The notes below the pieces were generated by a model. That model worked only from the letters and a program-made list of their open reading frames with translations. It ran no database searches and was not told where the DNA came from. Shown in pieces: positions 6,345-12,144 of a stretch of DNA of 12,144 nucleotides (its first letter is position 1; every line of letters starts with the position of its first letter). Origin of the DNA: Candidatus Zixiibacteriota bacterium (lineage in GTDB: Bacteria; Zixibacteria; MSB-5A5; WJJR01); the NCBI GenBank assembly GCA_020058315.1, contig JAGVEK010000568.1:1-12144 (forward strand), written 5' to 3'. The position numbers and the translations under genes were made by a program.

Positions 6345-6812
6345 ATGGCATCGAAGGAATCATCACAGGACACCGTCACCGAGCAGCGCAAGATGTTCGA
6401 GTTGTTCGTGAGACGCCGCGGACTGAAACGGTCTTCGCAACGGGGAGCGGTGGTTGATCTGTTCCTCCACAACACGGACCACGTCTCGTGCGAGGATCTC
6501 TACAGCATCGTGCGCAAACGCGGGCTGAAGATCGGCTACTCCACCGTTTACCGGACCTTGAAGCTGCTGTCGGCGGCCAGCCTGGCACGGGAAGTGAATT
6601 TTGGCGATGGGGTCACGCGTTTCGATCACAATTACAACTTCAACTTCCAGAACCATTATCACCTTGTCTGCAGCACTTGCGGGGAGACGGTGGAGTTCAC
6701 CAGCAAGGCGATCGAGAAGAATCAAAAGGACGTCGCCAAGAAATTCGGCTTCAATTCCCAGCATCATAAGCTGGAGGTCTACGGCATGTGCCGCGCCTGC
6801 CGCGACGCGTGA
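6345..6812 (+). CDS. fur: Fur-family metalloregulator
   Basis: A 155-aa dimeric repressor of the Fur family, which binds DNA when loaded with Fe2+ or a related metal. The N-terminal winged helix includes SSQRGAVVDLF (30-40) and the recognition helix YSTVYRTLKLL (65-75). The metal and dimer region has FDHNYNFNFQNHYHLVCSTC (93-112), with His104, His106, Cys109 and Cys112, and a second CxxC at Cys149/Cys152, making the structural zinc site. The ATG at 6345 is chosen because AAGGAG lies 6 nt upstream; an in-frame ATG at 6276 would add 23 residues lacking family character and would include the Fur-box-like site. Fur itself is the best call because of the Feo neighbours, but PerR- or Zur-type specificity cannot be excluded from motifs alone. 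It is the first gene of the plus-strand iron locus. Confidence 0.9.
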   Translation: MASKESSQDTVTEQRKMFELFVRRRGLKRSSQRGAVVDLFLHNTDHVSCEDLYSIVRKRGLKIGYSTVYRTLKLLSAASLAREVNFGDGVTRFDHNYNFNFQNHYHLVCSTCGETVEFTSKAIEKNQKDVAKKFGFNSQHHKLEVYGMCRACRDA

Positions 6813-6845
6813 TGGCCGGCCCCATACCGGCGACCGTGGCTTATT

Positions 6846-6890
6846 GACGGCTGCCGTCTCTTTTCCGTCAATGCGGACCTAAATAGTCCG
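6846..6890 (+). promoter_or_regulatory. fur-feoB spacer: terminator/attenuator-like hairpin and operator-like palindrome
   Basis: After the fur stop, GACGG-CTG-CCGTC (6846-6858) is followed by TCTTTT, resembling a weak intrinsic terminator or attenuator. The same GACGG can alternatively pair as TTGACGG/CCGTCAA (6844-6850 with 6865-6871). Directly before the feoB ATG, CGGAC-CTAAATA-GTCCG (6874-6890) is a 17-bp interrupted palindrome that would occlude the ribosome site as RNA or serve as an operator as DNA. Confidence 0.35.
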
Positions 6891-6892
6891 TA

Positions 6893-8884
6893 ATGGCGTT
6901 GATGGCATTTCTCATGACCAAGGCAGCCCTTACGGCACCTGCGGGCACGCAGGAGACATCCGTTGTCCTGGTGGGAAATGCCAACGTCGGCAAGAGCGTC
7001 ATCTTCTCCTACCTGACCGGCAAGTACGTCACGGTCTCCAACTACCCCGGCACGACCGTAGAGATTACGCGCGGCAAGGCACGCGATCTGGGGCCGGGCG
7101 TTGAAGTCATCGACACACCCGGTGTGCAGTCGCTGTCGCCTGAATCGGAGGACGAGCGGGTCACGCGGGATGTCCTGCTGGCCAATCCCTGTGCGACCGT
7201 TCTTCTGGTCGCTGACAGCAAAAATGCGCGCCGCACACTGACTCTGCTGGTGTCGGTTCTCGAATTGGGACGCCCTGTCGTGATCGCGCTCAACATGTCC
7301 GACGAGGCGCGGCTGCGCGGGGTCACATTCGACGCGGACGCGTTTTCTGGAATCACTGGTATCGAGGCATTCCCCACCGTGGCCGTCGAAGGCCGCGGAC
7401 TGGACAAGGTGAAGAGATCTCTTCTGCGGGCGAGACGATGCCCTTCGCCGGTGCTCTATCCCCAGGCAGTCGAATACGCGATCGAGGCGCTGAGCGCATC
7501 GCTGCCACAGACGAATATCAGTTCCCGCGCTGTAATCCTGGATCTCTTGACTGGTGAATCCGACCTTGCGGCTCTTTTGCCGGAGTCGGTACCGGCAGAA
7601 TTCTGGACAATGGTGGCACATTACCAGGAGGAGATCCGTCGCGCCTGCGGCCGTAGTTCGGCGGCGGTCATCAGTGGTGCGCGCCGGGCATGGGTCGAGC
7701 AGATGGCAGCCCGCATCTCGCACACGAATGAGCGGGGAGCGGAATCGTGGGCGGACAGATTCGGGCGCTGGTCAATGCATCCGCTTTGGGGCCTGCCGAT
7801 TCTGGTGGCCGTGCTGCTGGCCGTTTTCTGGTTTGTGGGTGTGTTTGGAGCCGGGACTGCGGTCAACTTCCTGGAGAAGACGATCTTCGGCGCGTACTTG
7901 AATCCTTGGGCGACTTCGCTGGTCAATCTCGTGCCGTGGTCGTTATTCCGCGATCTGATGGTGGGGCCGTATGGCGTGATCACCATGGCGCTGACATATG
8001 CCTTCGCCATTGTGCTGCCGGTGGTAGGCACATTCTTCCTCGCGTTCGGCGCGCTGGAAGACTCCGGCTATCTGCCGAGGCTGGCGGTGATGGTCGATCG
8101 CCTGTTCCGGGCGATGGGGCTGAATGGCCGCGCGGTTCTGCCGATGGTTTTGGGCCTGGGATGCGACACGATGGCAACACTCACCACCCGCGTGCTGGAT
8201 ACCAAGAAGGAGCGAGTGATTGTCACGTTGCTTCTGGCGCTGGGGGTCCCCTGCTCGGCGCAGATGGGCGTGATCCTGGGAATGCTTTCGGGGCTGGCGT
8301 TTTCCGCCACGATCATCTGGGTCGGGGTTGTCCTGGGTGTGCTGTTCGCCGTCGGGCTATTGTCATCGAAACTGCTGAAGGGAGAGCGATCCGATTTCAT
8401 TCTGGAGATCTCTCCTTTGCGCTGGCCCAAAGTCGGGAACATTGCGTCCAAGACGCTGGCGCGGATGGAGTGGTACTTGAAGGAGGCGGCGCCACTGTTT
8501 GTTTACGGCACGATCTTGTTGTTCATCATGGACAGGGCCAGCCTTCTGCCGTGGATTGAGAAAGCGTCTGCGCCCGTGATCAAAGGGCTCTTGGGGCTTC
8601 CGCGCGAGGCGACGCAGGCGTTTATCGTTGGCTTCCTCAGGCGTGACTACGGCGCTGCCGGTCTGTTTGTCCTGGCCCGAGACGGCGGATTGGACGCCAT
8701 TCAGATCGTGACATCTTTAATCACGATCACCCTTTTCATGCCCTGCATCGCGAATTTCTTCGTGGTGATCAAAGAGCATGGGCTGAAGGCGGCGATACTG
8801 ATGGGTCTTTTCATCATCCCCTTTGCGCTTTTCATGGGCGGCGCGGTCAACTATGTTCTCCGGGGGGTTGGATGGATCGGATGA
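6893..8884 (+). CDS. feoB: Ferrous iron transporter FeoB
   Basis: A 663-aa inner-membrane Fe2+ importer with a cytoplasmic GTPase domain and a polytopic C-terminal half. G motifs are G1 GNANVGKS (28-35), G2 YPGTTVE (51-57), G3 DTPG (74-77) and G4 NMSD (134-137). Membrane-domain hallmarks are LEDSGYLPRLAVMVDRL (388-404), GLGC at 421-424, GVPCSAQ (451-457), FLRRDYGAAG (581-590) and MPCIAN (616-621). It is shorter than E. coli FeoB (about 770 aa), and the usual GxGCxxPA is GLGCDTMA, marking a divergent subclass. There is no separate feoA; the FeoA domain is fused to the regulator two genes on. The start is uncertain: no good Shine-Dalgarno, and ATG codons 4 and 8 are alternatives. The stop overlaps the next gene. 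Confidence 0.96.
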   Translation: MALMAFLMTKAALTAPAGTQETSVVLVGNANVGKSVIFSYLTGKYVTVSNYPGTTVEITRGKARDLGPGVEVIDTPGVQSLSPESEDERVTRDVLLANPCATVLLVADSKNARRTLTLLVSVLELGRPVVIALNMSDEARLRGVTFDADAFSGITGIEAFPTVAVEGRGLDKVKRSLLRARRCPSPVLYPQAVEYAIEALSASLPQTNISSRAVILDLLTGESDLAALLPESVPAEFWTMVAHYQEEIRRACGRSSAAVISGARRAWVEQMAARISHTNERGAESWADRFGRWSMHPLWGLPILVAVLLAVFWFVGVFGAGTAVNFLEKTIFGAYLNPWATSLVNLVPWSLFRDLMVGPYGVITMALTYAFAIVLPVVGTFFLAFGALEDSGYLPRLAVMVDRLFRAMGLNGRAVLPMVLGLGCDTMATLTTRVLDTKKERVIVTLLLALGVPCSAQMGVILGMLSGLAFSATIIWVGVVLGVLFAVGLLSSKLLKGERSDFILEISPLRWPKVGNIASKTLARMEWYLKEAAPLFVYGTILLFIMDRASLLPWIEKASAPVIKGLLGLPREATQAFIVGFLRRDYGAAGLFVLARDGGLDAIQIVTSLITITLFMPCIANFFVVIKEHGLKAAILMGLFIIPFALFMGGAVNYVLRGVGWIG

Positions 8885-9066
8885 CCTGCCCGTTGTGCGG
8901 CCTGGAATTCGAGATCAACGCCAACACGCGTTGCACCGGATGTCTTCTCAAGAAGGGCTGCGAGAAGATTTGCTGCCCGCGATGCGGGTACGAAACTGTG
9001 GTCGAATCGTCACTGGTGGGATTTGCGAAGAAGCTCTTTGGAAAGCGGCCGGCGGGATCGACATGA
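8872..9066 (+). CDS. Small FeoB-associated cysteine-rich (zinc-ribbon-like) protein
   Basis: A 64-aa protein overlapping the end of feoB. Eight cysteines are arranged as CPLC (6-9), CTGC (21-24), Cys30, Cys34-Cys35 and Cys38 (CCPRCGY), a pattern fitting a double zinc ribbon or Fe-binding knuckle. The C-terminal part is basic and partly hydrophobic (LVGFAKKLFGKR). Short CPLCG...GCxxxCCPxCGY proteins beside feoB are familiar to me from several anaerobic bacteria, but have no settled function; a role in Feo assembly or regulation, akin to FeoC, is inference. The start at 8872 has GGGGGG just upstream; ATG 8881 would overlap the feoB stop as ATGA and is an equally plausible start. Confidence 0.8.
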   Translation: MDRMTCPLCGLEFEINANTRCTGCLLKKGCEKICCPRCGYETVVESSLVGFAKKLFGKRPAGST

Positions 9067-9099
9067 ATCAGCGGACCACGCAGGGAAGATCAGAAACAT

Positions 9100-9121
9100 T
9101 GGTGTGTGCACGCACGCACCA
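9100..9121. promoter_or_regulatory. Near-palindrome upstream of dtxR-feoA, candidate autoregulatory operator
   Basis: TGGTG-N-GTGC-N2-GCAC-N-CACCA is a 22-bp palindrome ending 20 bp before the ATG of the DtxR-FeoA gene. Size and position fit an operator for a dimeric DtxR-type protein. The sequence does not match the AT-rich DtxR/IdeR consensus, so the cognate regulator is inferred. Confidence 0.4.
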
Positions 9122-9141
9122 TCTTCGAGTGAAAGCCACCT

Positions 9142-9804
9142 ATGCATCCCGACCACGGCCATAAACGCGACGAAATTCTCGAGGCTCTCTGGACGATGGC
9201 CGAGGACCAGTTGCAGACGCGGGCGGATCTGGCGGCGCGGGTGGAGTCGACTCGCCTCGACGAGATCGTGGCCGAGATGGCTGCCGAGGGTGAGGTCGCC
9301 GAGGACGGCGACAAGATCGTCTTGACCGAATCCAGCCGCGAGCGTGCGGCGCAGATTATCCGGCGTCACCGGCTCGCCGAGCGCCTCTTCAGCGACTTGT
9401 TTGGTTTGGAGGAGCAATCGTGGGAGGCATCCGCATGCACCTTCGAGCACATCTTGGACGAGAAGGTCACGCAGTCCGTCTGCAGTTTCCTCGGTCACCC
9501 GCCCGTCTGTCCTCACGGCAAGCCGATTCCACCGGGACCGTGCTGCAATGGCGAACGCAAGCCGATTGAGCCTTTGGTCATTCCGCTCAAGGAAATGAAA
9601 ATCGGGCAGCGTGGGCGAATTGTCTTTATCACGCCCCGCACCAAACGACGGCTGAGCCGCCTCGCATCGTACGGCGTCATTCCCGGATCGGAACTGACAT
9701 TGAGCCAGCGCTTCCCATCGTACATCATCCGCATCGACCAGACCGACGTCGCACTCGAAACCGAGATCGCCAAGGAGATTTTTGTGAGGGTGGAGCGGGG
9801 ATAG
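9142..9804 (+). CDS. DtxR/MntR-type metal-dependent repressor fused to a FeoA domain
   Basis: A 220-aa regulator expected to bind DNA when its metal site is filled. The winged helix lies at about 8-62. The dimerisation/metal domain follows at about 65-120, with DtxR-type ligands clearly aligned: His76 and Glu80 in RHRLAERL, and Cys99, Glu102, His103 in ACTFEH. A Cys/Pro linker follows, LGHPPVCPHGKPIPPGPCC (117-135), then a FeoA/SH3-like domain (about 146-218: KIGQRGRIVFI, LASYGVIPGSELTL, IIRIDQTDVALE). In Feo systems free FeoA stimulates FeoB; here the same fold would sit on the repressor, as in IdeR/DtxR, and no standalone feoA is present. Gap to the Cys-rich gene is 75 nt with its own operator-like palindrome; the Shine-Dalgarno is weak. 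Fe2+ is the likely effector, though Mn2+ is possible. Confidence 0.93.
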   Translation: MHPDHGHKRDEILEALWTMAEDQLQTRADLAARVESTRLDEIVAEMAAEGEVAEDGDKIVLTESSRERAAQIIRRHRLAERLFSDLFGLEEQSWEASACTFEHILDEKVTQSVCSFLGHPPVCPHGKPIPPGPCCNGERKPIEPLVIPLKEMKIGQRGRIVFITPRTKRRLSRLASYGVIPGSELTLSQRFPSYIIRIDQTDVALETEIAKEIFVRVERG

Positions 9805-9807
9805 CGT

Positions 9808-9890
9808 CATTCAGCGCGAGTGCGTGCCACTGACTTCAGTCAGTGATTTCTCCTCGCGCGACCCACTGACTGAAGTCAGTGGCAAACAGA
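9808..9890. repeat. 83-nt extragenic hairpin repeat, copy 1 (intact)
   Basis: The core is a perfect 21-bp inverted repeat (9825-9845 with 9864-9884) around an 18-nt spacer. Each arm contains CACTGAC-N4-GTCAGTG, itself palindromic, so the element can fold as one long hairpin or as two small ones. It lies between convergent genes (dtxR-feoA and the alphaCTD/sigma protein) and could stop transcription from both sides, though no T-run follows. A second direct copy is at 11704-11909. A degenerate arm, CCAAGATCAGTGGCCAC, lies at 9909-9925. Confidence 0.85.
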
Positions 9891-9955
9891 TTTCCACCGG
9901 CTGAAGAACCAAGATCAGTGGCCACGATGTCAGGGGTGCCTGGCTTTACCCCGCA

Positions 9956-11464
9956 TCATTTGGATTCGACAGAAATAATCACTATCCCGCAGGGCTTATA
10001 ACGCTCCCTCAACGGAGGGCCCTCCCCGTTGGAAGCGTACAAACGTGAGAGGAAATCGAAGTTATTGAGGACGTAATCGATCTCTTCGCGGTATCCGTTC
10101 AATGAACTGGTTCGAGCAGCAGATCGCTGGGAGGCTCCGGCAGCCATTAGCAGTCTCTCCCGCAGGTGTCGCAAGGCGGGCAACCGGCAAAGGATTCGGG
10201 CAAGATCGCTCTGCCGCTGCTGGACGCGAGCTCTGGTCACCCCGTGATCAGCGCCGACCTCAGCGAGCGTTGCTGGCGGGCGCTGGTTCCGCCACCAAAG
10301 ACGTCGTTCCAGGATATCGCGATCGACATCGCTGAGATGAGATGCCACTTCCCCAATCTGGGGGTCACACTCCCGGGGAGCCGTCGCCGCGATCGTGGCG
10401 GCAGTGCACGACTCTGCCAATGCGCCAAGTTGCGGAGCCAGCTTCGAATGCAGCACGGGATCCATGCGGATCAGATCCCTCGCGACCAGGAGAATCTTCG
10501 TCCTCCCGATGCCTCTGAATGTTCGCATTCTCCGGGAGGCCGTCTTCAGGTCCGATACCCGTCTCACACCGAGCATTGACCAGAACTGGTCTTGGAAACA
10601 CCACTCTCTGGACCACGGCACGGATATGAGATCCATGTCAAGCAGGGCCTGAGGAAGCTGGTCGAGGATGGCACTGTAGAGGTTCCCGATGAGGTCAGGA
10701 CTCGGCGCAGTTTGCCCGGCGATGGAATCATGCAAAAGGACGATGTCTCCGATCGGGTCTCGATGCGGGACTGGAACTTCGGAAGCGAGTTGCGGGTCCA
10801 TTCTGACCAGATCTGCGACGATTTCCAGCAGGTTCCGGCTCCCAAGAGATCGCACGCGTGAGAGTCTCGCACCTGCCGACACGAGGTCCAGGACCTTTGT
10901 GACACCAGCGTCCTCCCAGAAGGAGGTCAGATGGCGGTTCCGCTGGGACCACGGGAGCCGATGGATCGCAAGATGTTTGCGATCCCGCGGGAGGGAGAGC
11001 ATGATCCGCCCGAACAGATCTCGGAGATCGCTGGTTGAGGGACGCCAAACAGCGGATTCCAACCTCGCGATCAGGTCGCGAATGATCCCCACCCGAAGGG
11101 CGTAACGAACCCCAGCCAGGAAAGTCGCGTGATCTGGCAGCATCACACCGCTGTCGCGAGGTGCGCTAAGCTCTTCGAAGATGGCTTGCAGTTTCCGCCG
11201 TCCGATGCCTGGCTTGTCTGCCAGGATGCGGGTGTTCATTAGAAGATCATCGATCGTATGGATCGAGAGGCGCCGGCACGCTTGCCAGAATGACTGATAG
11301 GCACGGACACGATGCGACCACGGCAGGCTTCGCAGTGCCGTCCTCTTCCATGAAACCGGAAGCACTCTCCTCAACGAACTCGCTACAATCTCCACCATCT
11401 CGAGCGAATGCCCGGGTGGCGTTGACCGCAAATTCTCAACATGTCGTTGGAACCGAGATCCCAT
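9956..11464 (-). CDS. Triple RNAP alphaCTD-like repeat protein with sigma70 region-4-like HTH
   Basis: A 502-aa, very Arg-rich soluble protein with no signal or membrane segment. Three related units are visible at about 24-100, 147-225 and 258-337. Each has a helix pair, a conserved PWS.R (48-50, 171-173, 283-285), FW, a [TV].[DS]DL segment and a helix-hairpin-helix turn (GIGRRKL, SLGSRNL, GIGRTKI), as in the C-terminal domain of RNA polymerase alpha, which contacts DNA and activators. Residues about 376-435 resemble sigma70 region 4: SDVDRDILERRLW, then HTH TLAEVGADHGVTRARVQQRQ (399-418). The tail (440-502) is unassigned. The ATG at 11464 is the first in frame, with weak GGTGG upstream; Met23 is an alternative. 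It may be a DNA-binding transcription modulator; no partner gene adjoins it. Confidence 0.8.
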   Translation of the reverse strand: MGSRFQRHVENLRSTPPGHSLEMVEIVASSLRRVLPVSWKRTALRSLPWSHRVRAYQSFWQACRRLSIHTIDDLLMNTRILADKPGIGRRKLQAIFEELSAPRDSGVMLPDHATFLAGVRYALRVGIIRDLIARLESAVWRPSTSDLRDLFGRIMLSLPRDRKHLAIHRLPWSQRNRHLTSFWEDAGVTKVLDLVSAGARLSRVRSLGSRNLLEIVADLVRMDPQLASEVPVPHRDPIGDIVLLHDSIAGQTAPSPDLIGNLYSAILDQLPQALLDMDLISVPWSREWCFQDQFWSMLGVRRVSDLKTASRRMRTFRGIGRTKILLVARDLIRMDPVLHSKLAPQLGALAESCTAATIAATAPRECDPQIGEVASHLSDVDRDILERRLWWRNQRPPATLAEVGADHGVTRARVQQRQSDLARILCRLPALRHLRERLLMAAGASQRSAARTSSLNGYREEIDYVLNNFDFLSRLYASNGEGPPLRERYKPCGIVIISVESK

Positions 11465-11553
11465 CAGGCCACCAACCCTCAGTCGATATCAATCCGTGGT
11501 CTGTAGCGCTGATCGTAGAGAAGCGGCGCGTAGTCGGCTGCAGACCGGCAGGC

Positions 11554-11562
11554 AATATATCA
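11554..11562 (-). promoter_or_regulatory. Extended -10 promoter candidate for the alphaCTD/sigma gene
   Basis: On the minus strand TGATATATT gives an extended -10 (TG-N-TATATT, 5 of 6 to TATAAT) about 90 bp before the ATG at 11464. No good -35 stands 16-18 bp upstream, which is tolerated at extended -10 promoters. The rest of 11465-11703 shows no gene or clear structure. Confidence 0.35.
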
Positions 11563-11703
11563 TCCAGCAAGAGAAAGCGCCACCATCTGGCGACTCCGAG
11601 TGTCACGCACGGGACAACCTCCCCCGCTCGCACAGGCCGGACAACGTGCGGCGTCAACCCGGATCGGACCCCAACCCTCCATCACCGCTTCCCCTCGAGG
11701 GAG

Positions 11704-11909
11704 CGTTCAGCGTGGGTGTGTGCCACTGACCTTGGTCAGTGGTTTTCCCCCGTGCGACCCACCGACTGAAGGGCTTGTTGAAAAAGGCCGGACAGGAGTG
11801 TCCGGCCTACTGATATCCGATTCTTTGGTAGGACGGACATTCTTGTCCGCCCTCCAGCAAGGCACACGACAGGCTTTTTCAACAGGCTCTGAAGTCAGTG
11901 GCACACAGA
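11704..11909. repeat. 83-nt extragenic hairpin repeat, copy 2, split by an insertion
   Basis: Removing 11772-11894 (insertion plus one target copy) leaves exactly 83 nt that align without gaps to copy 1 at 9808-9890, with about 14 differences, mostly transitions. The left arm (from 11721) reads CACTGACCTTGGTCAGTG, still self-palindromic despite three changes. The right arm is CACCGACTGAAG (11760-11771) continued by TCAGTGGCA (11895-11903). Both copies have the same orientation. Confidence 0.8.
11772..11888. mobile_element. ~117-bp MITE-like insertion with terminal inverted repeats and 6-bp target duplication
   Basis: The ends are inverted repeats: the left begins GGCTTGTTGAAAAAG and the right, read in reverse complement, begins AGCCTGTTGAAAAAG (13 of 15 match). 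CTGAAG flanks both sides (11766-11771 and 11889-11894), exactly where copy 1 of the host repeat has a single CTGAAG. If the duplication is 5 bp, the element is 118 bp. Inside are two hairpins with related arms: AGGCCGGACA/TGTCCGGCCT (11785-11808, perfect 10 bp) and a shorter CGGACA/TGTCCG (11834-11849). No coding capacity, so a transposase would act in trans. The ends resemble those of some IS4/IS5-group elements, without firm assignment. Confidence 0.75.
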
Positions 11910-12017
11910 AATCTGAAGGGAGTGGAGCATCAGGGTCACCCGCCAGCAGAGCTGCGGGGCACCCAGCAAGGTCCGACCGGCAAAACACAATCCGGCGCCG
12001 CCCTGAGGTGCAGAAGA
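11910..12017. other. Non-coding spacer right of repeat copy 2
   Basis: Together with 11465-11909 this forms a 600-nt gene-free stretch. Apart from the promoter candidate, the split repeat and the insertion, I see no convincing gene. Open frames here overlap the repeats, lack ribosome sites and have low-complexity Arg/Pro/Ser composition. Confidence 0.5.
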
Positions 12018-12041
12018 AAGGCCCCGTGGGAGCGGGGCCTT
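12018..12041 (-). terminator. Strong intrinsic terminator, probably bidirectional
   Basis: A perfect 9-bp GC-rich stem AAGGCCCCG/CGGGGCCTT with a 6-nt loop. On the minus strand it lies 24 bp after the stop of the partial gene at the right edge and is followed by TTTCTTCT. On the plus strand TCTCGTTTTCTCTT follows, so it may work in both directions. Confidence 0.75.
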
Positions 12042-12065
12042 CTCGTTTTCTCTTGTGCAATGAGG

Positions 12066-12144
12066 CTAATGGATCACCGACGCCAGCCGCCGCCAGCGGA
12101 CGCGATCCATGAAGTGGACGACATTGTAGGCGACCGCACCTCCC
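12066..12144 (-). CDS. 3' end of an unidentified gene (partial)
   Basis: On the minus strand an open frame enters from the right edge and encodes 25 residues ending HFMDRVRWRRLASVIH before TAG (12066-12068). The stop is followed after 24 bp by an intrinsic terminator, as expected for a real gene end. Too little is present to name a family. The hydrophobic-then-basic end (GGAVAYNVVHFMDRVRWRR) could be the last membrane segment and cytoplasmic tail of a membrane protein, but that is a guess. Confidence 0.45.
   Translation of the reverse strand, partial: GGAVAYNVVHFMDRVRWRRLASVIH

Noticed and set aside
6779..7723. Minus-strand frame of 314 codons opposite feoB
   Set aside because: Antisense to a fully motif-supported FeoB; Arg/His-rich, no recognisable domain.
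7747..8559. Plus-strand frame of 270 codons inside feoB
   Set aside because: A +1 frame shadow of FeoB, which itself is uninterrupted; not a frameshift remnant.
9010..9810. Minus-strand frame of 266 codons opposite dtxR-feoA
   Set aside because: Shadow of a gene whose metal ligands and FeoA domain are clear on the plus strand.
9808..9890. CRISPR-like or attachment-site interpretation of the palindromic repeats
   Set aside because: Only two copies 1.9 kb apart with no regular spacers, no Cas genes and no integrase or tRNA; an extragenic hairpin repeat explains them better.
11290..11769. Plus-strand frame of 159 codons running into repeat copy 2
   Set aside because: Low-complexity composition, no Shine-Dalgarno, overlaps the alphaCTD/sigma gene and the non-coding hairpin repeat.

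Overview
The window looks like chromosomal DNA of a GC-rich, free-living bacterium. All genes have bacterial structure: overlapping stops and starts, Shine-Dalgarno sites and sigma70-type promoters. Ferrous-iron uptake (Feo) and an arsenite/arsenate operon suggest an anaerobic or microaerobic, metal-rich habitat. I cannot name the phylum. Some protein styles (an FeoB-linked CPLCG mini-protein, an FtsX permease with an NVLILPKG motif) recall Desulfobacterota-like lineages. The extragenic hairpin repeats recall Planctomycetota or other metagenome phyla. Both are impressions, not results.

Region 1 (39-3850, minus strand) is a five-gene cassette with its own strong promoter at 3921-3948. In transcription order it encodes an exported Cys-rich protein, a membrane-anchored thioredoxin-fold-like protein ending in Cys-Cys, an HFCD-family flavoprotein, an FtsX/MacB-type ABC permease and its ATPase. 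The Cys-Cys protein and the flavoprotein overlap by ATGA. The family that decarboxylates C-terminal cysteines is therefore translationally coupled to a protein with a C-terminal cysteine. The function of the cassette is unknown.

Region 2 (4104-5966, minus strand) is a compact arsenic-resistance operon, arsR-acr3-arsC. Its genes overlap (GTGATTGA, then ATGA), and a palindromic operator/promoter sits directly at the arsR start. ArsC reduces arsenate, Acr3 exports arsenite and ArsR senses arsenite.

Region 3 (5967-9804) is an iron locus on the plus strand, divergent from ars: fur, feoB, a small eight-Cys protein, and a DtxR-type repressor fused to a FeoA domain. Two different iron-responsive repressors share one uptake locus. 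A 19-bp Fur-box-like site lies upstream of fur, and a 22-bp near-palindrome lies just upstream of the dtxR-feoA gene.

Region 4 (9808-11909) holds a 502-residue protein on the minus strand. It carries three repeats that resemble the helix-hairpin-helix C-terminal domain of RNA polymerase alpha, followed by a sigma70 region-4-like helix-turn-helix. Two direct copies of an 83-nt hairpin repeat flank it. The right copy is interrupted by a ~117-bp MITE-like insertion with terminal inverted repeats and a 6-bp target duplication. At the right edge, the 3' end of another minus-strand gene is followed by a strong intrinsic terminator.
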